This document shows positions 1 through 8,091 of a stretch of 43,189 bases of DNA, piece after piece. The stretch spans positions 1 to 43,189 of the forward strand of contig NZCQ01000002.1 in assembly GCA_002688335.1 (NCBI GenBank), given 5' to 3'. The notes beneath the pieces are model-generated. The model had not been told where the DNA came from. It made no database searches and saw only the letters and a list, made by a program, of their open reading frames with translations. The translations under genes were made by a program, and so were the position numbers. The first letter of the stretch is position 1; every line of letters starts with the position of its first letter. The DNA comes from Candidatus Pacearchaeota archaeon (GTDB lineage: Archaea > Nanobdellota > Nanobdellia > Pacearchaeales > GW2011-AR1).

Positions 1-2167
1 CAACAGAAACATTATTATTAACACCGAAAGCTGTTTGAAAAACCTCATAATGTTTTTCTTTCAGTTTAGGAGCTCCAACAACGGTCCCTTCATCACTTAT
101 ATATTTAATAATGCCTTCCAAGGTTTCTCCCTCATATGCCAACTTTCTTAATCCATTTACTACAGAAGGTGCAAGATCTCTTTCCAAATGCCCTCCCCCA
201 GCCAGACCCTTCATCGTTTTTAGACCTAAATTTGGTTCAATTCCCGTACAATCAACATCCATCATAAATCCAATAGTTCCTGTTGGTGCCAACAAAGTTA
301 CTTGAGAATTCCTATAACCGTATCTTTTCCCTAAATCAATAGCTTCATCCCATTTTTTATTTGCCAAATCGATTAAATCATCCAAACCCTCAACTCCCCC
401 AACCCTACTAATTTTATTAGAAGCATCCCTATGCATCTTGATTACTTCTATCATTGATTCTCCATTTTCTTCAAATCCCTCAAAAGGTCCAATTTTTGCA
501 GCAATCTGCGCAGATGTTTTATAAGCATGAGCAGTCATTAATGAAGTAATTGCAGACGCTATAGATCTCCCCTGATCAGAATCATATGCTATTCCATTCT
601 CCATCAACAAAGCACCCAGATCCGTATAACCTAACCCTAGCGGCCTAAATCTATGAGAATTCTCTGCAATTTCCTTAGAAGGGTAAGAAGAAGAATCAAC
701 TAAGATTTCTTGAGCGAGAATAGAACAACTCACTCCTTTTTTGAAACCATCAATATCAAATAGTGGATTGGTACTCCCATCATCTTTTCCTTTAAATTTT
801 GTCAATCTCAATGATGCTAAGTTGCACGCAGAATTATCTAAGAACATATATTCTGAACAAGGATTGCTAGCATTAATCCTTCCAGAGTTTTTGCACGTAT
901 GCCATTTATTTATGGTAGTATCGTATTGTATACCCGGATCTCCATTAACGGCGGCCGCTCTGCACATCACCTCAAGAGCTTCTTCAGCATCTACTGTTTT
1001 CCTTTTATTTGTTAATCTCTTAACAAATCTTTTATCAGGTAGATGCCTATTATCTTTATATTGATCTAGGGGGATCTCCACTTCCTCATCAAATCTATCT
1101 CCCGTCCTAAATAGAAGGTCCCAATCCCCTCCAGAGACAGCGGCCCTCATAAACTCATCAGAAACTCTAACACTATTATTTGAATTTTGTCCATCAACCG
1201 TTTTATAGGCTTCACTTTCTAAATCTCCCGCATTATGGGGAGCCCAACTAGGATTTTTAGATAGCCACAATGCTTTCTTCTCCTCATTAACTTTCCAATA
1301 AACAAACCTATAAAGATCTGGATGATCATCTCTAATTACAACCATCTTAGCAGCTCTTCTTGTTTTTCCGCCAGATTGTATTCTTCCAGCTATTGCATCA
1401 TAAATCTTTAAAAAAGAAATCATACCTGAGGCAGATCCTCCCCCCCTTAAGGGTTCATCATATCCTCTAATTGTAGAGAAATCGGTACCAGTTCCAGATC
1501 CAAACTTAAAAAGCATCCCCTCTTTATAACCATGGGTAAGAATGCTATCCATATTATCGCTTATCGGCTGTATAAAACAAGCTGATGCTTGCGGCCTCTC
1601 ATAAGCATCAATTCGATTCGTCACTTCACCATCAACAACAGCCCAATGAGAAGACCGTTTCTCATCCCCATTAGAATCCTCCCCACGACCCTCTCTAACA
1701 CCATAAACTTCAGATAACCCAACATTAAACCAAACTGGAGAATTAAACGCATGATATTGTCCAACATGAAGATACTTCAATTCATTACCAAGGATCTCAG
1801 CCTCTTCTTTTGATAATATTCCTTGCTTAAGCCCACTATTTGCAATAGAGTCATCCACCCTAGAAACCAACTCTCGAACACCATTCTCACGATATTCATC
1901 TCCATCTCCCTTAAAGAAATATTTACTTCCCACCACCTTGGTCGCAGTATCGCTCCACTGTAAGGGAACCTCAACGCCCTTACCATCATAGATGACTTCT
2001 CCTGTAGCATAATCATCTATCCTAACATCTCTGGTCCCCCACGCAAAATGATCAAAAGGATCCCTACTTTCTTCTACAAAATGTCTCTCGATGCTTAATT
2101 TATCTTCATAACCTTTCCCATTACCACTAGCATCTCCAACCTCAACTTCTTGCTCAACACTCGCCAT
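1..2167 (-). CDS. nrdJ: Adenosylcobalamin-dependent (class II) ribonucleotide reductase, 3' end outside window
   Basis: This enzyme reduces ribonucleotides to deoxyribonucleotides using adenosylcobalamin as radical source. About 722 codons are readable without a stop and the frame runs off the left edge, so the C-terminus is missing. The N-terminal half has the first active-site cysteine in ASACFIQ near residue 196. The NPCSEYMFLDNSACNL block near residue 434 carries the radical-transfer cysteine and catalytic Asn/Glu, and LLAPTGTIGFMMDVDCTGIEP lies near residue 630; these are class II signatures. The ATG at 2165-2167 is preceded by AAGGAGG, which lies inside the last codons of nrdR. The nrdR stop is one base upstream, so the two genes are almost certainly co-transcribed and translationally coupled. 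Confidence 0.95.
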   Translation of the reverse strand, partial: MASVEQEVEVGDASGNGKGYEDKLSIERHFVEESRDPFDHFAWGTRDVRIDDYATGEVIYDGKGVEVPLQWSDTATKVVGSKYFFKGDGDEYRENGVRELVSRVDDSIANSGLKQGILSKEEAEILGNELKYLHVGQYHAFNSPVWFNVGLSEVYGVREGRGEDSNGDEKRSSHWAVVDGEVTNRIDAYERPQASACFIQPISDNMDSILTHGYKEGMLFKFGSGTGTDFSTIRGYDEPLRGGGSASGMISFLKIYDAIAGRIQSGGKTRRAAKMVVIRDDHPDLYRFVYWKVNEEKKALWLSKNPSWAPHNAGDLESEAYKTVDGQNSNNSVRVSDEFMRAAVSGGDWDLLFRTGDRFDEEVEIPLDQYKDNRHLPDKRFVKRLTNKRKTVDAEEALEVMCRAAAVNGDPGIQYDTTINKWHTCKNSGRINASNPCSEYMFLDNSACNLASLRLTKFKGKDDGSTNPLFDIDGFKKGVSCSILAQEILVDSSSYPSKEIAENSHRFRPLGLGYTDLGALLMENGIAYDSDQGRSIASAITSLMTAHAYKTSAQIAAKIGPFEGFEENGESMIEVIKMHRDASNKISRVGGVEGLDDLIDLANKKWDEAIDLGKRYGYRNSQVTLLAPTGTIGFMMDVDCTGIEPNLGLKTMKGLAGGGHLERDLAPSVVNGLRKLAYEGETLEGIIKYISDEGTVVGAPKLKEKHYEVFQTAFGVNNNVSV

Positions 2168-2168
2168 T

Positions 2169-2600
2169 TTAAACCTCCTTAATTACCTCCTTAAAATCTT
2201 TAATGTCCTTAAAATCCTTGTAAACACTAGCAAACCTTACATATGCAATTTTATCCAACCTCTTCAATCTATTCATCATCATCTTTCCTATCCTCTCGCT
2301 TTTTACTTCTTTTCCTCTTGAAGCAAGTTTTTCTTCAATCTCATTTATTATTTTATCAATCTTATCAATTGAAATTGGCCTTTTCTCGCAAGCCCTCATC
2401 AATCCATTCCTTACCTTATCCCTCGAATATTTTTCTCTCCTACCATCTTTCTTTACAATCATAATCTCCTTTTTCTCGGGCTTCTCATAAGTTGTAAATC
2501 TCTTTTTGCATTTCAGACACTCCCTTCTCCTCCTTGTCCCCTCAGGAGATTCCCTTTTATCCGTAACCTTAGTATTAAACGTGCAAAATACGCATTTCAT
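2169..2600 (-). CDS. nrdR: Transcriptional repressor NrdR
   Basis: This 143-residue protein has the full NrdR architecture. An N-terminal zinc ribbon has CVFC at 3-6 and CLKC near residue 30. An ATP-cone domain follows, recognisable from MIVKKDGRREKYSRDKVRNGL and the RFASVYKDF motif near the C-terminus. NrdR senses ATP/dATP and represses ribonucleotide reductase genes. Its place directly ahead of nrdJ, with a one-base gap, makes this an autoregulated two-gene operon. The leader carries a TATA box and two palindromes, listed separately. NrdR is mainly known from bacteria but is also found in some archaea. Confidence 0.95.
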   Translation of the reverse strand: MKCVFCTFNTKVTDKRESPEGTRRRRECLKCKKRFTTYEKPEKKEIMIVKKDGRREKYSRDKVRNGLMRACEKRPISIDKIDKIINEIEEKLASRGKEVKSERIGKMMMNRLKRLDKIAYVRFASVYKDFKDIKDFKEVIKEV

Positions 2601-2614
2601 GTTATCTGAGAAGG

Positions 2615-2694
2615 TACAACATGTTGTATATTCCCTCTTTTTTATGTCAACTTATTGTATAAGTTACTATAAGAACAACATCAAGTATATAAAC
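2615..2694 (-). promoter_or_regulatory. nrdRJ promoter with two candidate NrdR operators
   Basis: Read on the minus strand, a TATA box (TTTATATAC, about 2685-2694) predicts a start site near 2664. A 17-base inverted repeat with 7-bp arms AACTTAT and ATAAGTT (2649-2665) overlaps that start site. A perfect 14-base palindrome TACAACATGTTGTA (2615-2628) lies 14 bases before the nrdR ATG. Its shape (ACAA..TTGT) resembles the published bacterial NrdR box (ACAC..GTGT). The centres are about 35 bases apart. Operator function is inferred from position and symmetry. Confidence 0.55.
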
Positions 2695-2847
2695 ATTTCC
2701 ATACCAAATATTGTATATTGAAACAAAACAATGAGGATAATAGGGTCAACAATACAAAATATTGAAGAATCCAAAAAAGGCCTTTTATCAAGAATCGGCA
2801 AAACCTTTATAAAAGAAAATTCCTTGTCAATAAAAAGACGCGATAAA

Positions 2848-3132
2848 ATGGCTTATGATTTTAATTCGATAAATGCGGATGTTTATAGCATGCTTGCAAG
2901 TTCATTAGGAGTTTCGACAACAACAGCCATAGGAATTCTAGCAGTCATAGGAATCTGGTCATTAGTTTGGAAGGGGCTTGCACTCTGGAAATCAGCAAGA
3001 AAAACCCACAAAATATGGTTCATAGTTCTGTTAATCGTAAACACTATAGGAATTCTAGAAATACTCTACATATTCATATTCTCCAAACTTGGAAAGAGAA
3101 ATAAGAAAAACACAACAGTAAAAAAGAAATAA
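2848..3132 (+). CDS. Small two-helix membrane protein, DUF5652-like
   Basis: This 94-residue protein has two hydrophobic segments (about residues 20-40 and 58-80). They flank the motif WKGLALWKSARKTHKIWF, followed by NTIGILEILYIF and a lysine-rich tail. This pattern fits the small DUF5652 family as I remember it; the function is unknown. I chose the ATG at 2848 over an upstream ATG at 2731 because a TTTATAAAA box at 2806-2814 would start transcription just before 2848. The extra N-terminal residues of the longer frame also look non-coding. Confidence 0.75.
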   Translation: MAYDFNSINADVYSMLASSLGVSTTTAIGILAVIGIWSLVWKGLALWKSARKTHKIWFIVLLIVNTIGILEILYIFIFSKLGKRNKKNTTVKKK

Positions 3133-3167
3133 CTAACTAATTTTTTATAAGTCTCCCTTTCTAAAAT

Positions 3168-3305
3168 TCATCCTATCAACTGCAAAACACCAACGATAAG
3201 CAAATAAAGTCCAAGCAAAATCCTGAAAGATCTTGGCCAAACCAATATCAATATCCCTGCAACTATCGAGATAATAGCTGATGCAGTCAAAGTTACACTA
3301 ACCAT
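3168..3305 (-). CDS. 45-residue membrane protein, DUF3096-like
   Basis: This very short gene starts at ATG 3303-3305 behind GGAGG with five-base spacing, one of the clearest ribosome binding sites in the window. The product is almost entirely hydrophobic: a helix ending IVAGILILVWP, a short basic turn (RSFR), and a second helix LLGLYLLIVGVLQL. The AGILIL..P...Y.IVG pattern is that of DUF3096 small membrane proteins, of unknown function. It lies opposite in direction to both neighbours and fills an otherwise empty spacer. Confidence 0.7.
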   Translation of the reverse strand: MVSVTLTASAIISIVAGILILVWPRSFRILLGLYLLIVGVLQLIG

Positions 3306-3373
3306 TTCTACCTCCACAAAGATATAGAAAAATATATTAATAAGCTTTGCTTATATATATTAAAGGTAAAACT

Positions 3374-3553
3374 ATGGTTATCATGGTTAGACACGGGCCT
3401 GAATACGAAGTAAAGGTTTTCTGCCCCAATTGCGGAACCAGCGATGTAGTCATAGAGCGCACTAACGGATACTTCCGCTTTTTCTCATGCAATCAATGCC
3501 ATCATAACGTAATTCAAAGTAGAATCAATAGGGGGGATATGTTAAGAGGATAA
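3374..3553 (+). CDS. Small zinc-ribbon protein
   Basis: About 59 residues, with CPNCG near residue 20 and CNQC near residue 40, giving a four-cysteine zinc ribbon. This suggests nucleic-acid or protein binding, but nothing more specific can be said. A strong TATATATATT box at about 3350-3361 predicts a start near 3380, so the start is either the ATG at 3374 (with a weak AAAGGT upstream) or the one at 3383; the product differs by three residues. It stands alone, upstream of the GTPase gene, with about 90 bases of spacer. Confidence 0.7.
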   Translation: MVIMVRHGPEYEVKVFCPNCGTSDVVIERTNGYFRFFSCNQCHHNVIQSRINRGDMLRG

Positions 3554-3646
3554 AGTATTACCAAACCTATAAAAACAAACTTCCATTTCTAAATATATTA
3601 AACAAAACCTATAATATAAAGTTACCTTGGGAAAGGTTAATTGAAA

Positions 3647-4471
3647 ATGGAACCATATTGGGAATTAATAGAAAGGATAATAAAAGAATCAGACATAGTC
3701 CTAGAAATCTTAGATGCAAGATTAATAGATCTATCAAGAAATGAAAAAGTTGAAGAATTAGTAAAAGAATCCGGAAGACCCCTAATCTTTGTAATAAACA
3801 AAAGCGACTTAATTTCTAAGGAATTCCTCAAGTCACAAATCCAAAAATTAGAAGAATCAGGAGAAGTTATTTACGTTTCTGCAAAGAAAGCAAAAAGCAT
3901 GAGAATATTATTCACAGCAATAAAAAAGATTTTCAAGAAACATGGAAAAAGAGAAGTCATTGAAAGAAAAATAGGAGATCCAAAACTCAAATACAGAGAG
4001 GCTAAAGGAGAAATAGTTGTAGGAGTTCTAGGATATCCTAACGTAGGGAAATCAAGCTTAATCAACGCCCTAGCACACAAGAAGAAAGTTAAAGTTAGCA
4101 AGAAAGCTGGAACAACACATGGAATACATTGGGTAAAAGCAACCGATGATATAAAATTAATCGACAGTCCGGGAGTCATACCCTTAACTAAAGATGATGA
4201 AACTAGATATGGATTAATAGGAGCAAGAGATAGCGAAAGACTAAAAAATCCAGAAGTAGTCGCAATAGCTTTAATAAAACTATTCCAAAAAAACAACATA
4301 AAAGCATTCGAAGATCTTTACAAGATAGAAACAAAAGACAAGAACACAGAAGAAATAATAGAGGAAATTGCCAAAAAAAAGAATTACATGCTTAAAGGAG
4401 AAAGATTCGACGAACACAAAACCTGCTCACTAATAATTAGAGATTGGCAACATGGAAAATTAAAAATCTAA
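3647..4471 (+). CDS. Circularly permuted GTPase, YlqF/YawG (RbgA-like) family
   Basis: A 274-residue G protein with the motif order swapped as in the YlqF/YawG family: NKSD (G4, residues 51-54) comes first, then the P-loop GYPNVGKSS (129-137), a G2 threonine in AGTTHG (about 155), and DSPG (G3, 173-176). Family members act in ribosome assembly, and that role is inferred here. An in-frame TTG two codons upstream is possible, but the ATG at 3647 has the better GAAAGG site. A TATA box (CTATAATATAAAG) lies about 30 bases upstream. The gene is probably monocistronic. Confidence 0.88.
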   Translation: MEPYWELIERIIKESDIVLEILDARLIDLSRNEKVEELVKESGRPLIFVINKSDLISKEFLKSQIQKLEESGEVIYVSAKKAKSMRILFTAIKKIFKKHGKREVIERKIGDPKLKYREAKGEIVVGVLGYPNVGKSSLINALAHKKKVKVSKKAGTTHGIHWVKATDDIKLIDSPGVIPLTKDDETRYGLIGARDSERLKNPEVVAIALIKLFQKNNIKAFEDLYKIETKDKNTEEIIEEIAKKKNYMLKGERFDEHKTCSLIIRDWQHGKLKI

Positions 4472-4515
4472 AAAGATATTTAAACCATCCTCCTCTAAAC
4501 AAATAAAAAGAGAAA

Positions 4516-4932
4516 ATGCAATTACTATTACAAGAGTTTTTCAACAAAATCCGCGACCTATCAAAGGGCAAAACATCTCCAATGCTAAAAGCGATTATAA
4601 AACTCACATTTTATTTATCAGTATTAATAATATTGGCCCTAATAATTTTACTGACCTTAAATAAACAATACCTAATAATAAGCGTAATACTGGGATTAGT
4701 AATAATCGGAGAAATATCTCACTATCTAAGAAAATCTAGAGAGAAATCAGCTGGCAAGAAAAAATTAAGAGATAAAAAAGTGGGGAGAAACATAAAACAT
4801 AATCTAAACAAAAAATCAAAGAATAAAAACATGCTAGAAAAGCCCATAAAAAATAAAAACTTATTAACAAAAACAAAGAACATAGATCTACTAAAAACAA
4901 AAAAGATCAAAGCCGTTAAATTAAAAAACTAA
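4516..4932 (+). CDS. Membrane protein with long lysine/asparagine-rich tail
   Basis: 138 residues. There are two adjacent hydrophobic segments (about 25-47 and 51-68). The cytosolic C-terminal half is very basic, rich in Lys and Asn and of low complexity (KNKN, KTKN repeats). I recognise no family. The basic tail could contact nucleic acid or the membrane surface (inference). A TATA box (GATATTTAAACC) sits at about 4474-4486 and the ATG follows closely, giving a short leader. The low-complexity tail makes the reading frame less certain than for neighbouring genes. Confidence 0.6.
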   Translation: MQLLLQEFFNKIRDLSKGKTSPMLKAIIKLTFYLSVLIILALIILLTLNKQYLIISVILGLVIIGEISHYLRKSREKSAGKKKLRDKKVGRNIKHNLNKKSKNKNMLEKPIKNKNLLTKTKNIDLLKTKKIKAVKLKN

Positions 4933-5005
4933 TTATCTCTGAACTTTTGTACTTCTTTGTTGGAATTGGGAGTTTAGAGAGAGGCTTAACAAAAGCTCAA
5001 ATTGA

Positions 5006-5044
5006 AAACTTTTGCAACAAATTAAGTGTAAAATGCAAAAGTTT
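5006..5044. terminator. 11-bp inverted repeat between convergent genes
   Basis: Arms AAACTTTTGCA (5006-5016) and TGCAAAAGTTT (5034-5044) are perfect complements with a 17-base loop. The hairpin ends one base before the stop codon of the minus-strand membrane/AlbA_2 gene and lies 3' of the plus-strand gene ending at 4932. A bidirectional 3'-end or transcript-stability element is the simplest reading. Confidence 0.45.
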
Positions 5045-5045
5045 A

Positions 5046-6155
5046 CTATTTAAAATGATTATTAATATATCCAACCAACTTACTCCCTATAAGCTGAATA
5101 GTCGCCGCCCCAGCCCTCATAAAAAACTCTTCAGATTTATTAAAAGTAAGAAAAACAGGTTTGTCTGATTTCAAACAGTTAACCTTAAGAATATTTTTAC
5201 CCTCAATCAAAACCAACTCAAAATTAAGATAGTGTAAATTTTGATTCCCTATATGATCCTTTATTAAGTTAGTAAAATGCAAACTAAATTTATCATTATT
5301 AATAAAATGATCTCTCTCTATTCCAACAATCGATCCGCTATCAGAAACTCCTATCAACAAAACACCTCCAGAGGTATTCAAAAAAGCAGAGATTGTTTTT
5401 AAAACAGATTGCTCAATCCTCCGATCTATTTCATTAGTATGCAAGTTTGTCCTAAGGGTAGACTTAAACTCCAATCTTTCATTCTCTCCTTTCTTAATCA
5501 AACTTAAAATTTCCTCCGGAGAATCGGTTCTCTCTATAAACAAATTAGGATTCTTCTTCTTAAACCTGTTAACTAGATTATCCATTAGCATAAACCTCAC
5601 CCCACTCATATAAACAAAAGCAAACATCGAAGCTATCAAGGCACCAATAAAAACAAGACTCAAACTTGTCATAGCATAGGTATAATCAGCTATTCTCAAA
5701 TCATGTGACAAGAATATCTTAAGATAAAATTTAGACAACTCTGTTAAAGTTCCCAGGGTTAAAGAAATGCTTAAAGAATAAATCATAATAAGAAAATAAT
5801 TAGGCCTAAGTCTACTATTCTTATAAAGAATAATCATCAAAGCAAAACCAATGAATCCCATAGCCAAACCAAAAAATACCTGGATAACCCACCCCCTTAT
5901 CTCCCCCAAGAAAAAAGACAGGATAACAAATACCAACAATACAAACTCCATCTCCCTTGGAACCTCAACATTTACTTTCCTAGACAAGGCAGGAATAAAA
6001 ACCAAAATTAACAATAACAGATTAATAAACAATATCCTCCAAGAACCAGAATAAAAGAAATACCCTATTGAAAAAACCAAAAAAATCTTAATTATCAATG
6101 ACAAAGAAGATTGTATCTTGGCTCCTTCAGACTTCAAAAATTCATAATTATCCAT
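5046..6155 (-). CDS. Polytopic membrane protein fused to an AlbA_2 (Schlafen-type) domain
   Basis: 369 residues. The first 200 form about six or seven hydrophobic helices. A linker follows, then a C-terminal domain (about 220-365) with ENERLEFKSTLR, ISAFLNTSGGVLLIGVSDSGSIVGIE and a late FFMRAGA. This is the AlbA_2 / Schlafen AlbA fold (GxLxxGVxDxGxIxG), a putative nucleotide- or nucleic-acid-binding module often found in regulators and defence-related proteins. A membrane-anchored version is uncommon as far as I know. The ATG at 6155 has no strong ribosome binding site. The next gene upstream on the same strand is a winged-helix protein, 64 bases away. Confidence 0.75.
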   Translation of the reverse strand: MDNYEFLKSEGAKIQSSLSLIIKIFLVFSIGYFFYSGSWRILFINLLLLILVFIPALSRKVNVEVPREMEFVLLVFVILSFFLGEIRGWVIQVFFGLAMGFIGFALMIILYKNSRLRPNYFLIMIYSLSISLTLGTLTELSKFYLKIFLSHDLRIADYTYAMTSLSLVFIGALIASMFAFVYMSGVRFMLMDNLVNRFKKKNPNLFIERTDSPEEILSLIKKGENERLEFKSTLRTNLHTNEIDRRIEQSVLKTISAFLNTSGGVLLIGVSDSGSIVGIERDHFINNDKFSLHFTNLIKDHIGNQNLHYLNFELVLIEGKNILKVNCLKSDKPVFLTFNKSEEFFMRAGAATIQLIGSKLVGYINNHFK

Positions 6156-6219
6156 TTTCTCTTTTTAGACAAAAAAACCAATAAACAGAATGATTTAAGG
6201 ATTATGGTAGTTCAGTTAT

Positions 6220-7062
6220 TCAATTAAAACATCCTTCAATTTTCCTTAACAAAACATTGGATAGGTCTTTATTTCTCAAAATAACCACCTCAATTTTATG
6301 GGCCTCTTCGAATACCTCAATTACCTTATCCATATCAATATCCTCAAATTTATTAAATTTATTAAACAAAGATATAACCCTATTATTAAGTTTAGCTGGC
6401 TTAAATATTTGAACAATTAAATCTCCTAAGACAATGAAATCAAAATCCTCTATTTCTTTTCCAGTTCTCACATTAATGCCAATCTTTTTATAGAAATTTG
6501 AACAAAAGGCAGTAATCTGAGAATTGTCTTTAAGAACCATGTAAATCCTCTTTGGATTTATTATATCTCTTAAAACTTTATATTTCTCATTTGAAATGAA
6601 TAACGGCCACCATCCAAAGATCCAGTAGGAATAGCACGAATAATCACCGTGCTCCTTCCTTGTCAAATATTTTTCAATAATCGGCATTAAAAAACTATCC
6701 AAATTAGATAGATTATCAAAAGTAAAAGTTTCAATGGAGTTAATCCCAAAATCCCTCCCAATTAAAGGGTTCTTATTAACATATGAGTTTTCTAAACTTT
6801 TTGAAAGCTCCTTCAATTTCTTAATCCAATCTAGATTTAAACTATATTCCCTATCATTCTTAACCAATACTTGCTTATTACAAAGATCCTGCAAAGACTT
6901 ATAAACTGCCTGAGAAGAGACCTTCATTCGATAATTCTTTTTTATAATATTGTGTATCTTCTTTAATGTCAGAGGCCACTTACTAGAAAGAATCTCCAAT
7001 ATTAGATTCTTAACTCCCATCTTCTCATTCCTAATCAAGAAACTATCAGCACCTTCCATCAT
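6220..7062 (-). CDS. Winged-helix DNA-binding protein
   Basis: 280 residues. The N-terminus (about 15-75) reads as a winged helix: helix ILEILSSKWPLTLKKIHNIIKK, recognition helix VSSQAVYKSLQDLCNKQ, wing VLVKNDREYSL. The remaining 200 residues are a mixed alpha/beta effector region that I cannot assign; it contains a Trp/Tyr-rich stretch and two repeated VLKD/VILRN strands. A TATA box (GGTTTAAAATAC, about 7083-7096) places the start at the ATG pair 7057-7062, essentially leaderless. It is probably a local transcription regulator; its target is unknown. Confidence 0.7.
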   Translation of the reverse strand: MMEGADSFLIRNEKMGVKNLILEILSSKWPLTLKKIHNIIKKNYRMKVSSQAVYKSLQDLCNKQVLVKNDREYSLNLDWIKKLKELSKSLENSYVNKNPLIGRDFGINSIETFTFDNLSNLDSFLMPIIEKYLTRKEHGDYSCYSYWIFGWWPLFISNEKYKVLRDIINPKRIYMVLKDNSQITAFCSNFYKKIGINVRTGKEIEDFDFIVLGDLIVQIFKPAKLNNRVISLFNKFNKFEDIDMDKVIEVFEEAHKIEVVILRNKDLSNVLLRKIEGCFN

Positions 7063-7179
7063 TAATCAATACACCATTAGAGTATTTTAAACCTTTTGGT
7101 TGATTTTATCTCTACCAAGAATATATCTTCAATAATGTATATCTTTAACCAATGAAAAACAAGTTGTAAGGAGGTAAAA

Positions 7180-7701
7180 ATGACAGATTCAAACACACAC
7201 GAAGAACAAAGCTATCTTGATGCAATTGTCTCCTTTCTCACAGCACAAGAAGTAACTCACTATGAAACAGAAATCTCTGATGGAGAGAATTTTGTAATGG
7301 GGTATGGAAACACTCCCGAAGAATCTCAAGAAAATGCAAGTGAGCAATGGGATGAATATGGAGGTTCAAATGATGATGAAGGAGATTGCTGTTATTTAGT
7401 CAGCGCATGTCTTGATGCCAAAGAATTGCCAAGAAGTTCGCCTGAAATGAAAGCCATGAAACATTTAACTAAAAGTTTCATATTACAATCTTTCCAAGGA
7501 AGAAGAGATTATATATCTTACAAAAGAAAAGCTCCGGGAATTGTCCAAGCAATAAAAGATAGAAAAGAAGCTCAAGATATATGGGATGGAATCCACAAAA
7601 AATTGGAAACAATAGCATCATCAGTTCATTCAAATAACCTTAGGGAAGGACATAGGTTATACAAGGAACTGGTTTTAGATTTAGAATCAAGATATATCTA
7701 A
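7180..7701 (+). CDS. Unknown protein with a CFI-box-like C-terminal region
   Basis: 173 residues, starting behind a strong AAGGAGG site. The first 70 residues are acidic and polar. The second half resembles the C-terminal CFI-box domain: CYLVSACLD, then a gap, then PEMKAMKHLTKSFILQSFQGRRDYISYKRKAP. This echoes the CFIATAAYGSP..LRxFRD..L..s..GR.fv..YY..sP signature, with the first block degenerate. Bacterial CFI-box domains are usually C-terminal tags on surface or secreted proteins, but no signal peptide or membrane segment is present here. The assignment is tentative. Confidence 0.55.
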   Translation: MTDSNTHEEQSYLDAIVSFLTAQEVTHYETEISDGENFVMGYGNTPEESQENASEQWDEYGGSNDDEGDCCYLVSACLDAKELPRSSPEMKAMKHLTKSFILQSFQGRRDYISYKRKAPGIVQAIKDRKEAQDIWDGIHKKLETIASSVHSNNLREGHRLYKELVLDLESRYI

Positions 7702-7792
7702 AGAGAATTTTGTATAAACGCGATTTCCAAAGGAAATTTGGTAAAATTCTCTATTAGAAACCGAGAAAAATAGAGTTTTTCAAAGTTTTCTA
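7702..7792 (+). repeat. Tandem hairpin element, copy A (hairpin families 2 and 3)
   Basis: Hairpin 2 (7702-7752) has arms AGAGAATTTT and AAAATTCTCT and an inner stem-loop ATTTCCAAAGGAAAT. Hairpin 3 follows at once (7755-7792), with GAAAAA and TTTTTC inner arms inside TAGAAA..TTTTCTA. The same two hairpins recur in tandem at 31170-31259 and 38702-38842, and singly at 36378 and 30079. They carry compensatory substitutions, for example T-A pairs here against C-G pairs elsewhere. This copy lies between two convergent genes. Confidence 0.75.
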
Positions 7793-7823
7793 AACATCAA
7801 ATCTCTTCTTTCTTTTTATTTTT

Positions 7824-8039
7824 TCAAAACAAATAATACAATTGAAACAAAGAACCAATAAACACAAGAATAATCCCTATAACCGCATAAGACTTCTCCC
7901 TACGCATCTTTCTCAATACCCTTTTATCAATTCGTTTCTCTTTTCTGACACTATCATGAACTAATATAACACTAATCCCTAAAATAATCGTGCCAAATGC
8001 TTCAATGATAAAACCTAATATAAATAAAGCCGGTTGCAT
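7824..8039 (-). CDS. Small membrane protein with two helices
   Basis: 71 residues: hydrophobic helix 1 (about 4-26, ALFILGFIIEAFGTIILGISVILV), a basic loop KEKRIDKRVLRKMRREK, and helix 2 (about 50-69, YAVIGIILVFIGSLFQLYY). No family is recognised. The promoter is probably shared in a divergent arrangement with rpiB (8092): the 52-base spacer holds AT-rich boxes facing both ways. The 3' end faces hairpin element copy A. Confidence 0.65.
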   Translation of the reverse strand: MQPALFILGFIIEAFGTIILGISVILVHDSVRKEKRIDKRVLRKMRREKSYAVIGIILVFIGSLFQLYYLF

Positions 8040-8091
8040 TAAAACATATAACAGAAAATATATTTATAAAACCTCCTTTCCTAGATAGTGA

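Noticed and set aside
111..1064. Two plus-strand frames (111-305 and 741-1064)
   Set aside because: Both lie inside the minus-strand nrdJ gene, which has clear enzyme motifs; they are shadows.
4947..5168. 73-residue plus-strand frame
   Set aside because: It has only a TTG start without ribosome site, crosses the 5006-5044 hairpin and overlaps the AlbA_2 gene antisense.
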